Assembly: GCA_030704615.1 (NCBI GenBank)
Contig: CM060732.1
Span: 51,441,053 to 51,505,052, forward strand
DNA from: Takakia lepidozioides
Lineage: Eukaryota; Streptophyta; Takakiopsida; Takakiales; Takakiaceae
Direction of reading: 5' to 3'
Length of the DNA: 64,000 nt
Shown here: one piece after another, positions 56,901-64,000 of the stretch
Position numbering within the stretch: the first letter of the stretch is position 1
Layout: each line of letters opens with the position of its first letter
Made by a program: the position numbers and the translations under genes
Notes under the pieces: model-generated
Told to the model about the DNA's origin: nothing
The model's database searches: none
What the model saw: only the letters and a program-made list of their open reading frames with translations

Positions 56901-59077
56901 CGAGTCTGAGAAAGATCTGCACGCCTTGGCAGAAGAGAAGAGAAAGGAAAGACGTGTCCCTGCTGGGCCAAAGTCGGCAAAGGAATCTGCTGCTCTGGAA
57001 GAATCCAGAAAGGCAGCTGAGATGGCACAAAAGACGGTGGATGCAGCTGTGCAGGCCCAACAGAAGGGGTCGAAGAAGAGGACTCGCCAACAAGGAGCAG
57101 CTGTTGTGACACCCGCCAAAACGAAGAAGCAGAAACAGCCTGTTCAGGAAGAGGGTGAGGAAGAGGACTCCGATGGAGACTTTGCAACCAGCCCACCCCC
57201 CCAAACGCAGGCTGCCTCCCCTGTGCCCACCGTTGTCACCAGAGGCACGAGAACTGGCTCGGCAAAGAAGGCACTCTTCAACCCCCCAGGGGGGCACCCT
57301 TTCGAGCCGGTGGAAATGAAGAGGCCGAAAGTGGCTCCCGAAACTGTAGTCCAGTGTGTAAATGAGAGTTTCTTGGCGGCTTTGGATGGACGGGCAGCCA
57401 AGTTGGCATACATGAAGACCATGGAGGGTCTGAAGGGCAGAGCACTGAAGAAGGCGACTGCCGAAGAGCCTTCCGACACCCCAGGATTTCAGAATATGGT
57501 CTCGTTCTTTGAGAGGGTGTGTGCAGACAAGGATTGTAGGAGGGGCGGAAATGCCACCGAGTGGTCTTGCGATATGATCATCTTGGATATTCCGGACGGA
57601 GAGCCTGTGGAAGGACTGCAAGCTTTGCCATCTTGGAACAGGTACTCGGAGGACTTTTGGAAGAAAGGATTCGGGCTTGCCCGCATGGTGTTGGACGACA
57701 GAGGCTGTGTGGTTGTCCTGGCGAGCAGAGGAAAAAACACTCAGACAGGAATTGCGAAGTGGACCCGCAAGAGCGCCGTCCCGATTCTGAAAAAGAAGTG
57801 GACGTGCATCAACACACTGGGCCTTCGGTCGGAAGGGAAGAAGGTGATTACGACACTGGCACTCGTCCATTCATTTGCTTGGGTGCTTTCAAATGCGGTG
57901 CCGCATTCGGTTTCTAATCGTTTTCCCCCTGTGTATGCAGACGAAGCAGTTCGATGCATACTGCTTTGTGAAGGAAAACTCCACCTTTGCTTTCCGGAAG
58001 GAGGGAGGAAAGGTTGACCCGAACTGCGACCCACTCGATTACGACGTTCTGTTCAACAACGTTCCCAAGGAACTTCTCCCTCATAGCCTCACTTCAACGG
58101 AACCCCTGCGGTACTCACGGACTCGGAGCCCTGCCTTCATTCAGACAATTATGGAGACATGCACAGACGTGGAGGGCACAGTGCTGGACCTCATCTGTGG
58201 GACAGGTATGCAGAATCTTGATCTCTGCTGTTCTGCAAATTCTCGTTAGGATGTAGTTCGCAACATCTGAAGCGCCATGTGGTAATGTGTGGATGGCATT
58301 GTAACAGGTGCCTCAATGTGGGCTGGGCGGTTTTCCGACCGGCACCTCTTTGCCTACGAGGAGGATTCATCCGTGTGGGGATCCCATCTGGAGGGGCTGC
58401 AACGGAATGTGAAGGCTCCCGACAGAGCGGAAGTCTCCTCGGATTCGTCGGAGTCCGAGGAAGACACAGTGGACATTGATGCAGAGGAGAACCCGGAATA
58501 CGAGTGAGTGCAAACATTGTAAGTTTGCAAAGCCTTCTGGGTCATTTATGTCAAAGGAATTTCCCGACTGTGGTTCTCATTAGTCTCGTTGATGATTGTC
58601 ATGTGCAGGATTGCAGGGTCCGGGTCGAAGCATGTAGGGCCTACACTTCCTGCCAGGAAGAATGTCCCGTTCTTTGCGAGGGCCGACTTCATGACGAGCC
58701 CGGTGAGGGACTACTCCCTTCCTAGTTATGCAGCTAAACTCGCAAATACAGCGATTAGAAGAAGTGAGAATCCCAGTAAAGTAGAGCAGATTTTGGAGAG
58801 GGCTAGGGAGGACAGAAGGATAAGGAAAGAGTTGGCAGCAGCTCAGACAGGTAGACGGGTACGAAAGTACATATGTGATTCAGCGGATGAGAGCGACGCA
58901 GACAGGGAGGAGGACGACCCAACGGAGGTGAGATGGACAGTTCCGCAAGGGGAAGATGGGATTTTTGAAAGCCTGGCCAACGAGCAGTCCGCTGGAGATG
59001 AGAGAGGCACTGAGGGGGTGGAGGAGGAGCAGGACAGTCTAGAACAGGATGAGGATTCGGATGATTTTCAAGATTAA
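53953..59077 (+). CDS. ParB-like domain plus beta-class N4/N6 DNA methyltransferase-like protein, multi-exon
   Basis: Predicted exons use GT-AG introns at 54037-54139, 55387-55498, 55689-55788, one near 56073-56130, one ending 56362, one ending 56724, and 57865-57940, 58206-58307 and 58504-58608, most in matching phase. The N-terminus is basic and low-complexity. Near 55230 'FVWDGNHRLLAWWEYI' is the ParB/sulfiredoxin-type DGXHR motif. At 57571-57600 'DMIILDIPDG' lies where motif IV (DPPY) belongs, and at 58176-58316 'GTVLDLICGTGASMWAGR', split by an intron, is the SAM-binding motif I, preceded by 'RSPAFIQTIMETC'. Motif IV before motif I is the beta-class order. An acidic tail ends the protein. 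Frame changes near 54340, 55050 and 56220 suggest decay or unrecognised splicing. Confidence 0.6.
55417..55438. repeat. E palindrome inside an intron (1)
   Basis: CGAAATGCGG TG CCGCATTTCG lies 30 bp after the donor of intron 55387-55498. Confidence 0.9.
56628..56649. repeat. E palindrome inside an intron (2)
   Basis: GGAAATGCGG CA CCGCATTCGC lies in the predicted intron that ends at 56724; the donor is either at about 56579 or near 56618. Confidence 0.85.
57889..57910. repeat. E palindrome inside an intron (3)
   Basis: TCAAATGCGG TG CCGCATTCGG lies 24 bp after the donor of intron 57865-57940, a 76-bp intron. Confidence 0.9.
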
Positions 59078-60426
59078 TAGAATTTTAATGAAGTCTCTGT
59101 AAATGTAAATTCTCTTCCAGAGTATATAAAGAAAATTCTGCCCGACATTCGTGACCCCTCTCCAGTGTGCATTCCAGCCACACAATCGCCCAAACCAGGA
59201 CGCTCCCAAAATCAGAAATGGGACAGGGCATTTCCAAAATTTTGGCAACTCTAAGAACCTCTTTTGGAAATGCGGCACCGCATTTCCAAAACAGGGGAGG
59301 GACTAATTTTTCCATTTCAATGTTGGCATAGTAAAAAGTAATCTGAATTGGGAATGCGGTGCCGCATTTCCAAAATTTCCTTTGTCCACACGCCAGTTTT
59401 GGCCTCTCCCGCTCATTGCATGGATGCCACCACGCTTACAGAGGTCGAACAAGGAGGTCGAACAAGGAGGCCGACATGGCGGGATTGGAAATGCGGTGCC
59501 GCATTTCCATATTGGGGATGGTGGTTGTTCGAACTGCAGACCCATCAACAAAAACTGGCACCGCATTCCATTGTAAAAAAAAAGTCGATGACGGACATGG
59601 AAATGCGGCGCCGCATTTCCAGAACGGACATCGCAATTTGTCAATTTGCAGACCCTCTCTCGGAAATGCGGTAACGCATTCCATCGCGCTGGTCGGAAAT
59701 AGGTGCACTTTTCGAAGTGTTGGACGGAAATGCGGCACCGCATTCCCTTGTCCAAAAAGAAGTTTCCATTGCCAAGCTGGAAATGCGTCGCCGCATTTGC
59801 AATGCCAACCTCGTTTTCTGATCAATTTATAGACCCGTGTTGGTATTTCGTGTACCTGGACGGAAATGATGCACCGCATTTCTTGTCCGACATGGAAATG
59901 CGGTGCCGAATTTCGATGTCCGACATGGAAATGCGGTGCCGCATTTCGATCCCGACATGGAAATGCGGCGCCGCATTTCGATGCCGACATGGAAATGCGG
60001 TGCCGCATTTCAATGTCCGACATGGCGTTACTCTGGTATATTCTTGACACATGACTCACATACCGGTTACTCTGCTTTATTCAACCAGACAGACAAATTG
60101 TAGAAATGAGACATCAAATTGTAAACAGTGGGCCAAATCCGAGAGTTATTCAACACAATGAAACACAGTCATACAGAAGTGAGGTACATTCCAGGGCACA
60201 CTCCAGGGCACATTTAAATTTCCCCCGTACAGGATCCTGGACCGATGAAGATTGGCTGCTGCATGAATGTAGCCGTTTCAGTTTCCTACCCTGCCATGCA
60301 AACTATGGGCAGTCACTGCCAGGTGGGCCGATAGCCACTGGACACGACGAAGTCCATCCCCTCTTCGATGTAAATGCGGCGCCGAATTTCCATCCGGGGG
60401 GATGGATTTCGGTGGCAGATCTCAAA
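59078..60426. repeat. Palindrome cluster 2 downstream of the methyltransferase gene
   Basis: Copies of the same palindrome start near 59266, 59347, 59485, 59600, 59661, 59726, 59779, 59862, 59894, 59927, 59959 and 59991, with a half site near 59549. The last four are 32-33 bp apart (GACATGGAAATGCGG...). A weak copy is near 60369. Spacers differ from array 1. The region contains no convincing gene; open frames on both strands come from the repeat. Confidence 0.9.
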
Positions 60427-60942
60427 CTATAACTTGTTGATGAGAAAGATGTATGGCTTCATCCACCGCTGGCGTGATGAACACGTTCCACCTCCGTCGG
60501 TGGGTACGTGTGACCCAGATGCTCCATTTTGGAGGCCGGACTGCTCTTCCGCTTCGTATCTTTTCCAAAATCTAAGGGCTTCGTAGCTGTCCGCAAGGTC
60601 ATCGGCATCCAAGTCGTCCTCAGGTCCTCCATTGCAAGGATGCCGTGCTTCCGGAACCGGGACGACTGCCCCTTTGGAGGCATCGATTATGCAATGTATT
60701 CGGCCACATCGGGAGACATTGTTATCTGGTACACAGATTACACAGAAGATACTGGTTCGATTGTGGAAACATTGGTGGCTTTTGAGTATATCGTAGGCCA
60801 CTACGCCTTCGAGCGGGGTGACGATCTTGGTTTGAGGAGTCCGTGGCTCCTGCGCATCCTCGATTCCGATTTTCCCAGCTACGACGGTCACCCATGCAGA
60901 AGAAGGCGCACTGCTATGCTGTTGCGGTGGAACTGCTGCCAC
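60427..60942 (-). CDS. Unassigned ORF at the right end of element E, minus-strand reading
   Basis: A 171-codon frame containing 'LEGVVAYDILKSHQCFHNRT', 'FCVICVPDNNVSRCGRIHCI' and the acidic 'GGPEDDLDADDLADSYEALR'. It converges on the methyltransferase gene. It overlaps a long plus-strand frame (60529-61203), so only one is likely real. The acidic/charged composition favours this strand; the absence of a nearby AATAAA does not. No family recognised. Confidence 0.3.
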   Translation of the reverse strand: MAAVPPQQHSSAPSSAWVTVVAGKIGIEDAQEPRTPQTKIVTPLEGVVAYDILKSHQCFHNRTSIFCVICVPDNNVSRCGRIHCIIDASKGAVVPVPEARHPCNGGPEDDLDADDLADSYEALRFWKRYEAEEQSGLQNGASGSHVPTDGGGTCSSRQRWMKPYIFLINKL

Positions 60943-61203
60943 TGGACGTGGGTGGACTCAATCGGAGAGACCTATTCTCCTCGAGGAGTGCGCTCCTCTT
61001 CTCCATTGTATGGGGACATTCGCATTGGTGTGGACGACGAAAACGTGAAGATTTCCATATTCGATGGTGGTATGATTGAAGGGCAGGACATTGTGGTGAA
61101 CATCACTAGGGGCGGTACAACGGCTGCAATCGACTTTACATGGAGGAGCCCCAGGACTCATGAGCTAGTTCTGAGAGCAGTCGAAGTCCCATTGACAACG
61201 TGA
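60529..61203 (+). CDS. Unassigned ORF at the right end of element E, plus-strand reading
   Basis: A 224-codon frame overlapping the previous entry. It reads 'IVIWYTDYTEDTGSIVETLV', 'GDIRIGVDDENVKISIFDGG' and 'IVVNITRGGTTAAIDFTWRS', a beta-rich pattern. AATAAA occurs at 61287-61292, 84 bp after its stop, within an 11-bp inverted repeat. It has the orientation of the methyltransferase gene. No family recognised; the alternative is the minus-strand frame. Confidence 0.3.
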   Translation: MEAGLLFRFVSFPKSKGFVAVRKVIGIQVVLRSSIARMPCFRNRDDCPFGGIDYAMYSATSGDIVIWYTDYTEDTGSIVETLVAFEYIVGHYAFERGDDLGLRSPWLLRILDSDFPSYDGHPCRRRRTAMLLRWNCCHWTWVDSIGETYSPRGVRSSSPLYGDIRIGVDDENVKISIFDGGMIEGQDIVVNITRGGTTAAIDFTWRSPRTHELVLRAVEVPLTT

Positions 61204-61645
61204 CTTGTATTCAGTAGGCACAGGGCTCAAGATTTGAGGGCACAATCAGCACAGTAGACGTGCTTCAAATGCAATTCATGTGGATCAATAAAAACCTCAT
61301 TGTGCCCTCTTTTTATTCTATTCTGTGTCCATTGTTCCGAGAATGCGTCATTGCTCATTTCGTTTGGGATTGGGAGTGTGGGTGAATTTTGCAAATGGCT
61401 GGTAGGCTGAAATGGGCCCCCATTGTACAGAGCAATACCACCCTACCATTCGCGAAACATTGCCTTTCAATATATAATTCTAAATAACATTGCCGAACCT
61501 CCTTCATCGGGAGGTCCTTCTCCCCCTATGACCGTGGCACCCTAAACCCTATTCCCGCGGACACTCATTTCCGGAAAATAGTGCTGCTCATGTTTTTTTC
61601 CACACTTACGACTCTGCTCATGGCTCATGCCGCTCATGGCTCATG
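61204..61645 (+). other. Right-end non-coding region of element E
   Basis: Contains AATAAA at 61287-61292 and an inverted repeat GAGGGCACAAT (61236-61246) / ATTGTGCCCTC (61299-61309), a possible 3'-end or structural signal for a plus-strand transcript. The rest shows no gene. CATGAGC-type repeats begin near 61588 on the opposite strand. Confidence 0.5.
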
Positions 61646-61666
61646 GCTCATGAAATAGCAGCCCCC
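61588..61666. repeat. Element E right terminal inverted repeat and GCTCATG repeats
   Basis: 61646-61666 is the inverted partner of 38566-38586. The inner GCTCATG units (five within 61588-61652) mirror the CATGAGC units of the left end. Confidence 0.8.
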
Positions 61667-61674
61667 GTGGTAGG
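61667..61674. repeat. 8-bp target-site duplication of element E, right (GTGGTAGG)
   Basis: Matches 38558-38565; element C sequence resumes here. Confidence 0.85.
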
Positions 61675-61935
61675 TTGTGATAGGATGTGTTGCGCCATGC
61701 TGGGCTGTGATAGGCTGTGTTGCGCCTTGCTGGGCTGTGATAGGCTGTGTCACGTCGTGATGGGCTGTGAAAGGCTGTGTTGCGCCGTGCTGGGCTGTGA
61801 TAGGCTGTGTCACGTCGTGATGGGCTGTGAAAGGCTGTGTTGCGCCTTGCTGGGCTGTGATAGGATGTGTCACGTCGTGATGGGCTGTGATAGGCTGTGC
61901 TTTGCCTTGATGGGCTGTGATAGGATGTGTCACGT
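61675..61935. repeat. Minisatellite of element C, right part
   Basis: Alternating units GGCTGTGATAGGCTGTGT and TGCGCCTTGCTGG / CACGTCGTGATGG, about 60-bp compound repeats. On the minus strand it is open in the Pol frame and would encode repeated 'TAYHSPSRRD'-like decapeptides. Confidence 0.85.
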
Positions 61936-62416
61936 TTGTTTTGCCCACCCTGGTCATATATGCTGGGCCTAGCGACAAGTGTTCCATACTCCGTTCGTAA
62001 CATTGGTGCAGCCCGTGACTGCTCTTGCGGTTCAACATGCAAATCATGCTGCAGGGGTTTGTCATGGATACCACTGTACCCCTTCAACTTATTTGCATTG
62101 ACTCTTCCCAGCATTTCTTTGTTAATGGTTTGTAACATGGCGGTGTTGTTATCATACATCTTTTGTATGACATAAGGTCCTTTCCACGGTGATTTAAGCT
62201 TAGAAGCTTGAATCTTTCCTTTCTTCTGCAACCATAGAACCAAATCCCCCGTCTTAAAAGTCTTTAACTTGCCTTCATCAAACTGTTCCTTTCGCTTCAT
62301 CTGAATTCTGGTCATATTATCAGCTGCATCAGCACGTACTTCTTCCACATGGTATAATTCATGTTTCCTGACCTTGATGGAGTCTTGCAATTCCATTCTT
62401 TTTCCCCACTCCGTTC

Positions 62417-63982
62417 TCATGGTAGGTAACAGGAATTCCACTGGAAGTAAGGCTTCCATACCAAAACTAATTGGAATGGTGTATACTTAGTGGTGACTTT
62501 ATATGAAGTCCTGTATGACCACAAAGCTGTCAGCAGCTTTGTATCCCAATCCGTTCTGTTTGCATTGACTATCTTAGCCAAGATAGTACATAGTATTTTG
62601 TTGGTAGCCTCTGCCTGCCCATTACCCTGTGGGTAATATGTTGTACTCTTTCTATGCACAATCATAAACTCTTTAGTCAACAACTCAATGGTCGCATTCA
62701 TGAAGTGACTTCCTTGATCACTGATAAATTCTAAGGGACAGCCAAATCTTGTAAGTATGTTCTCGTACAGGAACCTTGCTGTGGACTTGGCTGTGTTGTC
62801 CCTCAAAGCTTTAGCTTCCACCCACTTTGTAGTATAATCAGTGGCTGTAATTATGTACCTGTTTCGTGTATTCTTGGATGGTGGGTTAATTGGTCCAACA
62901 AAGTCTAGTCCCCATTTCTGAAATGGTTCCGTAGGCATTGTAGGATGCAAGGCCATCCTTCCAGATCTCTGCAAAGGTCCTAGCCTCTGACATTCATCAC
63001 ACTTCTGACAATACTTGTGTACATCTTTGAACAAAGTAGGCCACCAGTATCCTGCGAGTAGTATCTTTCTACTGGTAGTCTCTTCTCCAAAATGACCTCC
63101 AGCCACTCCTTTATGAACTTCCGCCAAAACTTTATTCACTTCATGGTGGTACAAGCATCGTTTTAGTACTCCATCAGGTCCTAACTTATACATTCTGCTT
63201 CCTACCATAGTATAAGGTAAAGCTTTGATAGCGATTCTCTTCCTCTGCTCTTTACCATAACTAGGTGGGCACTGACCATGAACAAGGTAGTATCTGATTG
63301 GCCACTGCCAATCTAACCAGTCATCTGCACTTCCCTGCACCTCCATTGCAAAGAGACTCGCATCTGGTAATTGATCATCTATTCTTGTGGCTGGTTCTCC
63401 TGTTGACAATCGTGACAAATGATCCGCCACAAGATGCAGTCTCCCAGGCTTGTAAACAACCTCGAACTCAAACTCGTGCAAGATTATCAACCATCTTGCT
63501 ATTCTTCCGCTTATCAGAGGTTTGTTTACCAGGTATATCAGAGCCTGGTGATCCACATAGAACATAAACTTCTTGCCCAATAGGTAATGCCTGAATTTCT
63601 TCACTGCATAGATCATTGCCAATGCTTCTCTTTCCGTTGTGCTATAGTTCCTCTCAGCACTGTTCATCAACCGGCTAGCATAGTACACAGGTGAATCTAT
63701 ATTCCCTGTAACATTCTGGGCTAACACCGCTCCCAACGCTTCTCCTGATGCATCGCAGTGAACATGGAATACTACATGCCAGTGAGGGTTAATCAGCACA
63801 GGTGTAGTTGTTACTGACAGTGTAAGTTCCTCAAACGCCTGTTGACATTCAGCTGTCCAGGTAAACACTGCATCTTTCTTCAGAAGCTTGCTCAATGGTG
63901 CTGCTATTTGTGCATACCTTTTGACAAATCTTCTGTAATAACTGGTTTGCCCAAGGAATCTCCTTAAACTCTTAACATTCAC
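62417..63982 (-). CDS. Element C Pol: RT connection, RNase H and integrase (521 codons)
   Basis: The longest intact Pol frame in the window. It runs from 'LRRFLGQTSYYRRFVKRYAQ' through RNase H ('HVHCDASGEALG', 'TTEREALAM', 'YVDHQALIYL', 'LVADHLSRLS'), the integrase zinc domain ('[12 protein letters not shown]', 'CQKCDEC') and the DDE core ('WGLDFVGPI', '[10 protein letters not shown]', 'YYPQGNGQAEATN'). All catalytic residues are present. RT lies upstream in element sense, outside the window. It serves as the reference for finding the breaks in A and B. Confidence 0.88.
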   Translation of the reverse strand: MNVKSLRRFLGQTSYYRRFVKRYAQIAAPLSKLLKKDAVFTWTAECQQAFEELTLSVTTTPVLINPHWHVVFHVHCDASGEALGAVLAQNVTGNIDSPVYYASRLMNSAERNYSTTEREALAMIYAVKKFRHYLLGKKFMFYVDHQALIYLVNKPLISGRIARWLIILHEFEFEVVYKPGRLHLVADHLSRLSTGEPATRIDDQLPDASLFAMEVQGSADDWLDWQWPIRYYLVHGQCPPSYGKEQRKRIAIKALPYTMVGSRMYKLGPDGVLKRCLYHHEVNKVLAEVHKGVAGGHFGEETTSRKILLAGYWWPTLFKDVHKYCQKCDECQRLGPLQRSGRMALHPTMPTEPFQKWGLDFVGPINPPSKNTRNRYIITATDYTTKWVEAKALRDNTAKSTARFLYENILTRFGCPLEFISDQGSHFMNATIELLTKEFMIVHRKSTTYYPQGNGQAEATNKILCTILAKIVNANRTDWDTKLLTALWSYRTSYKVTTKYTPFQLVLVWKPYFQWNSCYLP

Positions 63983-64000
63983 TGGTGGTGGAGAGGCTTT

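Larger units (their letters stand above)
38566..61666. mobile_element. Element E: large DNA transposon with transposase, methyltransferase gene and palindrome arrays
   Basis: 23.1 kb including the 8.2-kb element D; about 14.9 kb of its own. Both ends carry a 21-bp imperfect terminal inverted repeat sharing CTATTTCATGAGC, followed by CATGAGC subterminal repeats, and an 8-bp target duplication. Contents: minus-strand transposase (39411-51629, split by D), a 53-bp-periodic palindrome array (51612-53530), a plus-strand ParB/methyltransferase-like gene (53953-59077), a second palindrome cluster (59266-60012), and an unassigned ORF near the right end. The palindrome type is seen only inside E. The transposase with a C-terminal SWIM finger points to a MULE-like family; the formal superfamily needs a search. 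Confidence 0.8.
61641..62459 (-). pseudogene. Element C integrase C-terminal part with repeat tail
   Basis: Continues integrase with 'RKHELYHVEEVRADAADNMT' and 'FKTGDLVLWLQKKGKIQ', then enters the minisatellite as about ten 'YHSPSRRDTA'-type repeats and ends beyond the right end of element E. A missing T near 62463, relative to A, separates it from the upstream frame. Whether the repeat tail is translated in intact copies is open. Confidence 0.7.
61675..64000 (-). mobile_element. Element C, pol part (continues past the window)
   Basis: The continuation of element C after E: minisatellite, integrase and RNase H, running into RT at the window end. Gag and the 5' LTR should follow outside. Confidence 0.88.

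Noticed and set aside
56689-57870. Long minus-strand frame (393 codons) opposite the methyltransferase gene
   Set aside because: The plus strand has the motifs and consistent splice sites. The minus frame is arginine/serine/leucine-rich, as expected of antisense reading.
59303-60059. Open frames around palindrome cluster 2 as genes
   Set aside because: They are made of the palindrome and its spacers on both strands; none has a motif.
38566-61666. Helitron or Crypton identity for element E
   Set aside because: Inverted ends and an 8-bp target duplication exclude a Helitron; no tyrosine-recombinase motif was seen. The DDE-like core with a SWIM finger fits a MULE-like transposase better.
1-64000. 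tRNA or rRNA genes
   Set aside because: No cloverleaf-like or rRNA-like sequence was recognised by eye; a covariance-model scan would be needed to exclude degraded copies.

Overview
The window is plant nuclear DNA made almost entirely of mobile elements nested in one another. I found no intact ordinary host gene. A plant source is supported by the LTR-retrotransposon types, the initiator-Met-tRNA primer site of one of them, and a captured pentatricopeptide-repeat (PPR) segment with the 'GYAQHG' wording of plant organelle-editing PPR proteins. A large repeat-rich genome such as a fern's fits, but that is inference.

Layout. 1-9.3 kb: old sequence with a broken L1-type LINE (2754-4987) and an unrecognised 249-codon frame (8044-8793). 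An old gag gene (element G, + strand) starts at 9267 and is split by two insertions. The first is element A (9499-22552), a complete but decayed 13-kb Ty3/gypsy element read on the minus strand: 5-bp target duplication GTATG, Tat/Ogre-like primer site, an ORF before gag, gag, protease, RT, RNase H, integrase, a minisatellite, then a post-pol reading region of about 4.2 kb. The second is element B (23364-30870), a relative cut off inside pol. At 30871-31749 lies a relic of a SWIM-type transposase gene. Element F (31750-33181, + strand) is a third relative, interrupted by element C (33182 to beyond 64000, minus strand).

Element C is itself split by element E (38566-61666), a 23.1-kb DNA transposon (about 14.9 kb without its own insertion) with an 8-bp target duplication GTGGTAGG and short terminal inverted repeats followed by CATGAGC repeats. 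E carries a MULE-like transposase gene on the minus strand and, divergently on the plus strand, a multi-exon gene whose product looks like a ParB-type domain joined to a beta-class N4/N6 DNA methyltransferase. Between the two genes lie about 35 short GC-rich palindromes spaced every 53 bp. Further copies lie downstream of the methyltransferase gene and inside three of its predicted introns.

The transposase gene of E is split by element D (41622-49782), a very young LTR retrotransposon with 2.24-kb LTRs that differ only by three small indels. D has a Gag-like protein and a captured PPR segment but no visible protease, RT or integrase.

Element E, with its transposase, methyltransferase and phased palindromes, is the best candidate for an undescribed system. 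D is the second. Frame breaks in most coding regions suggest that E as seen here is no longer autonomous.
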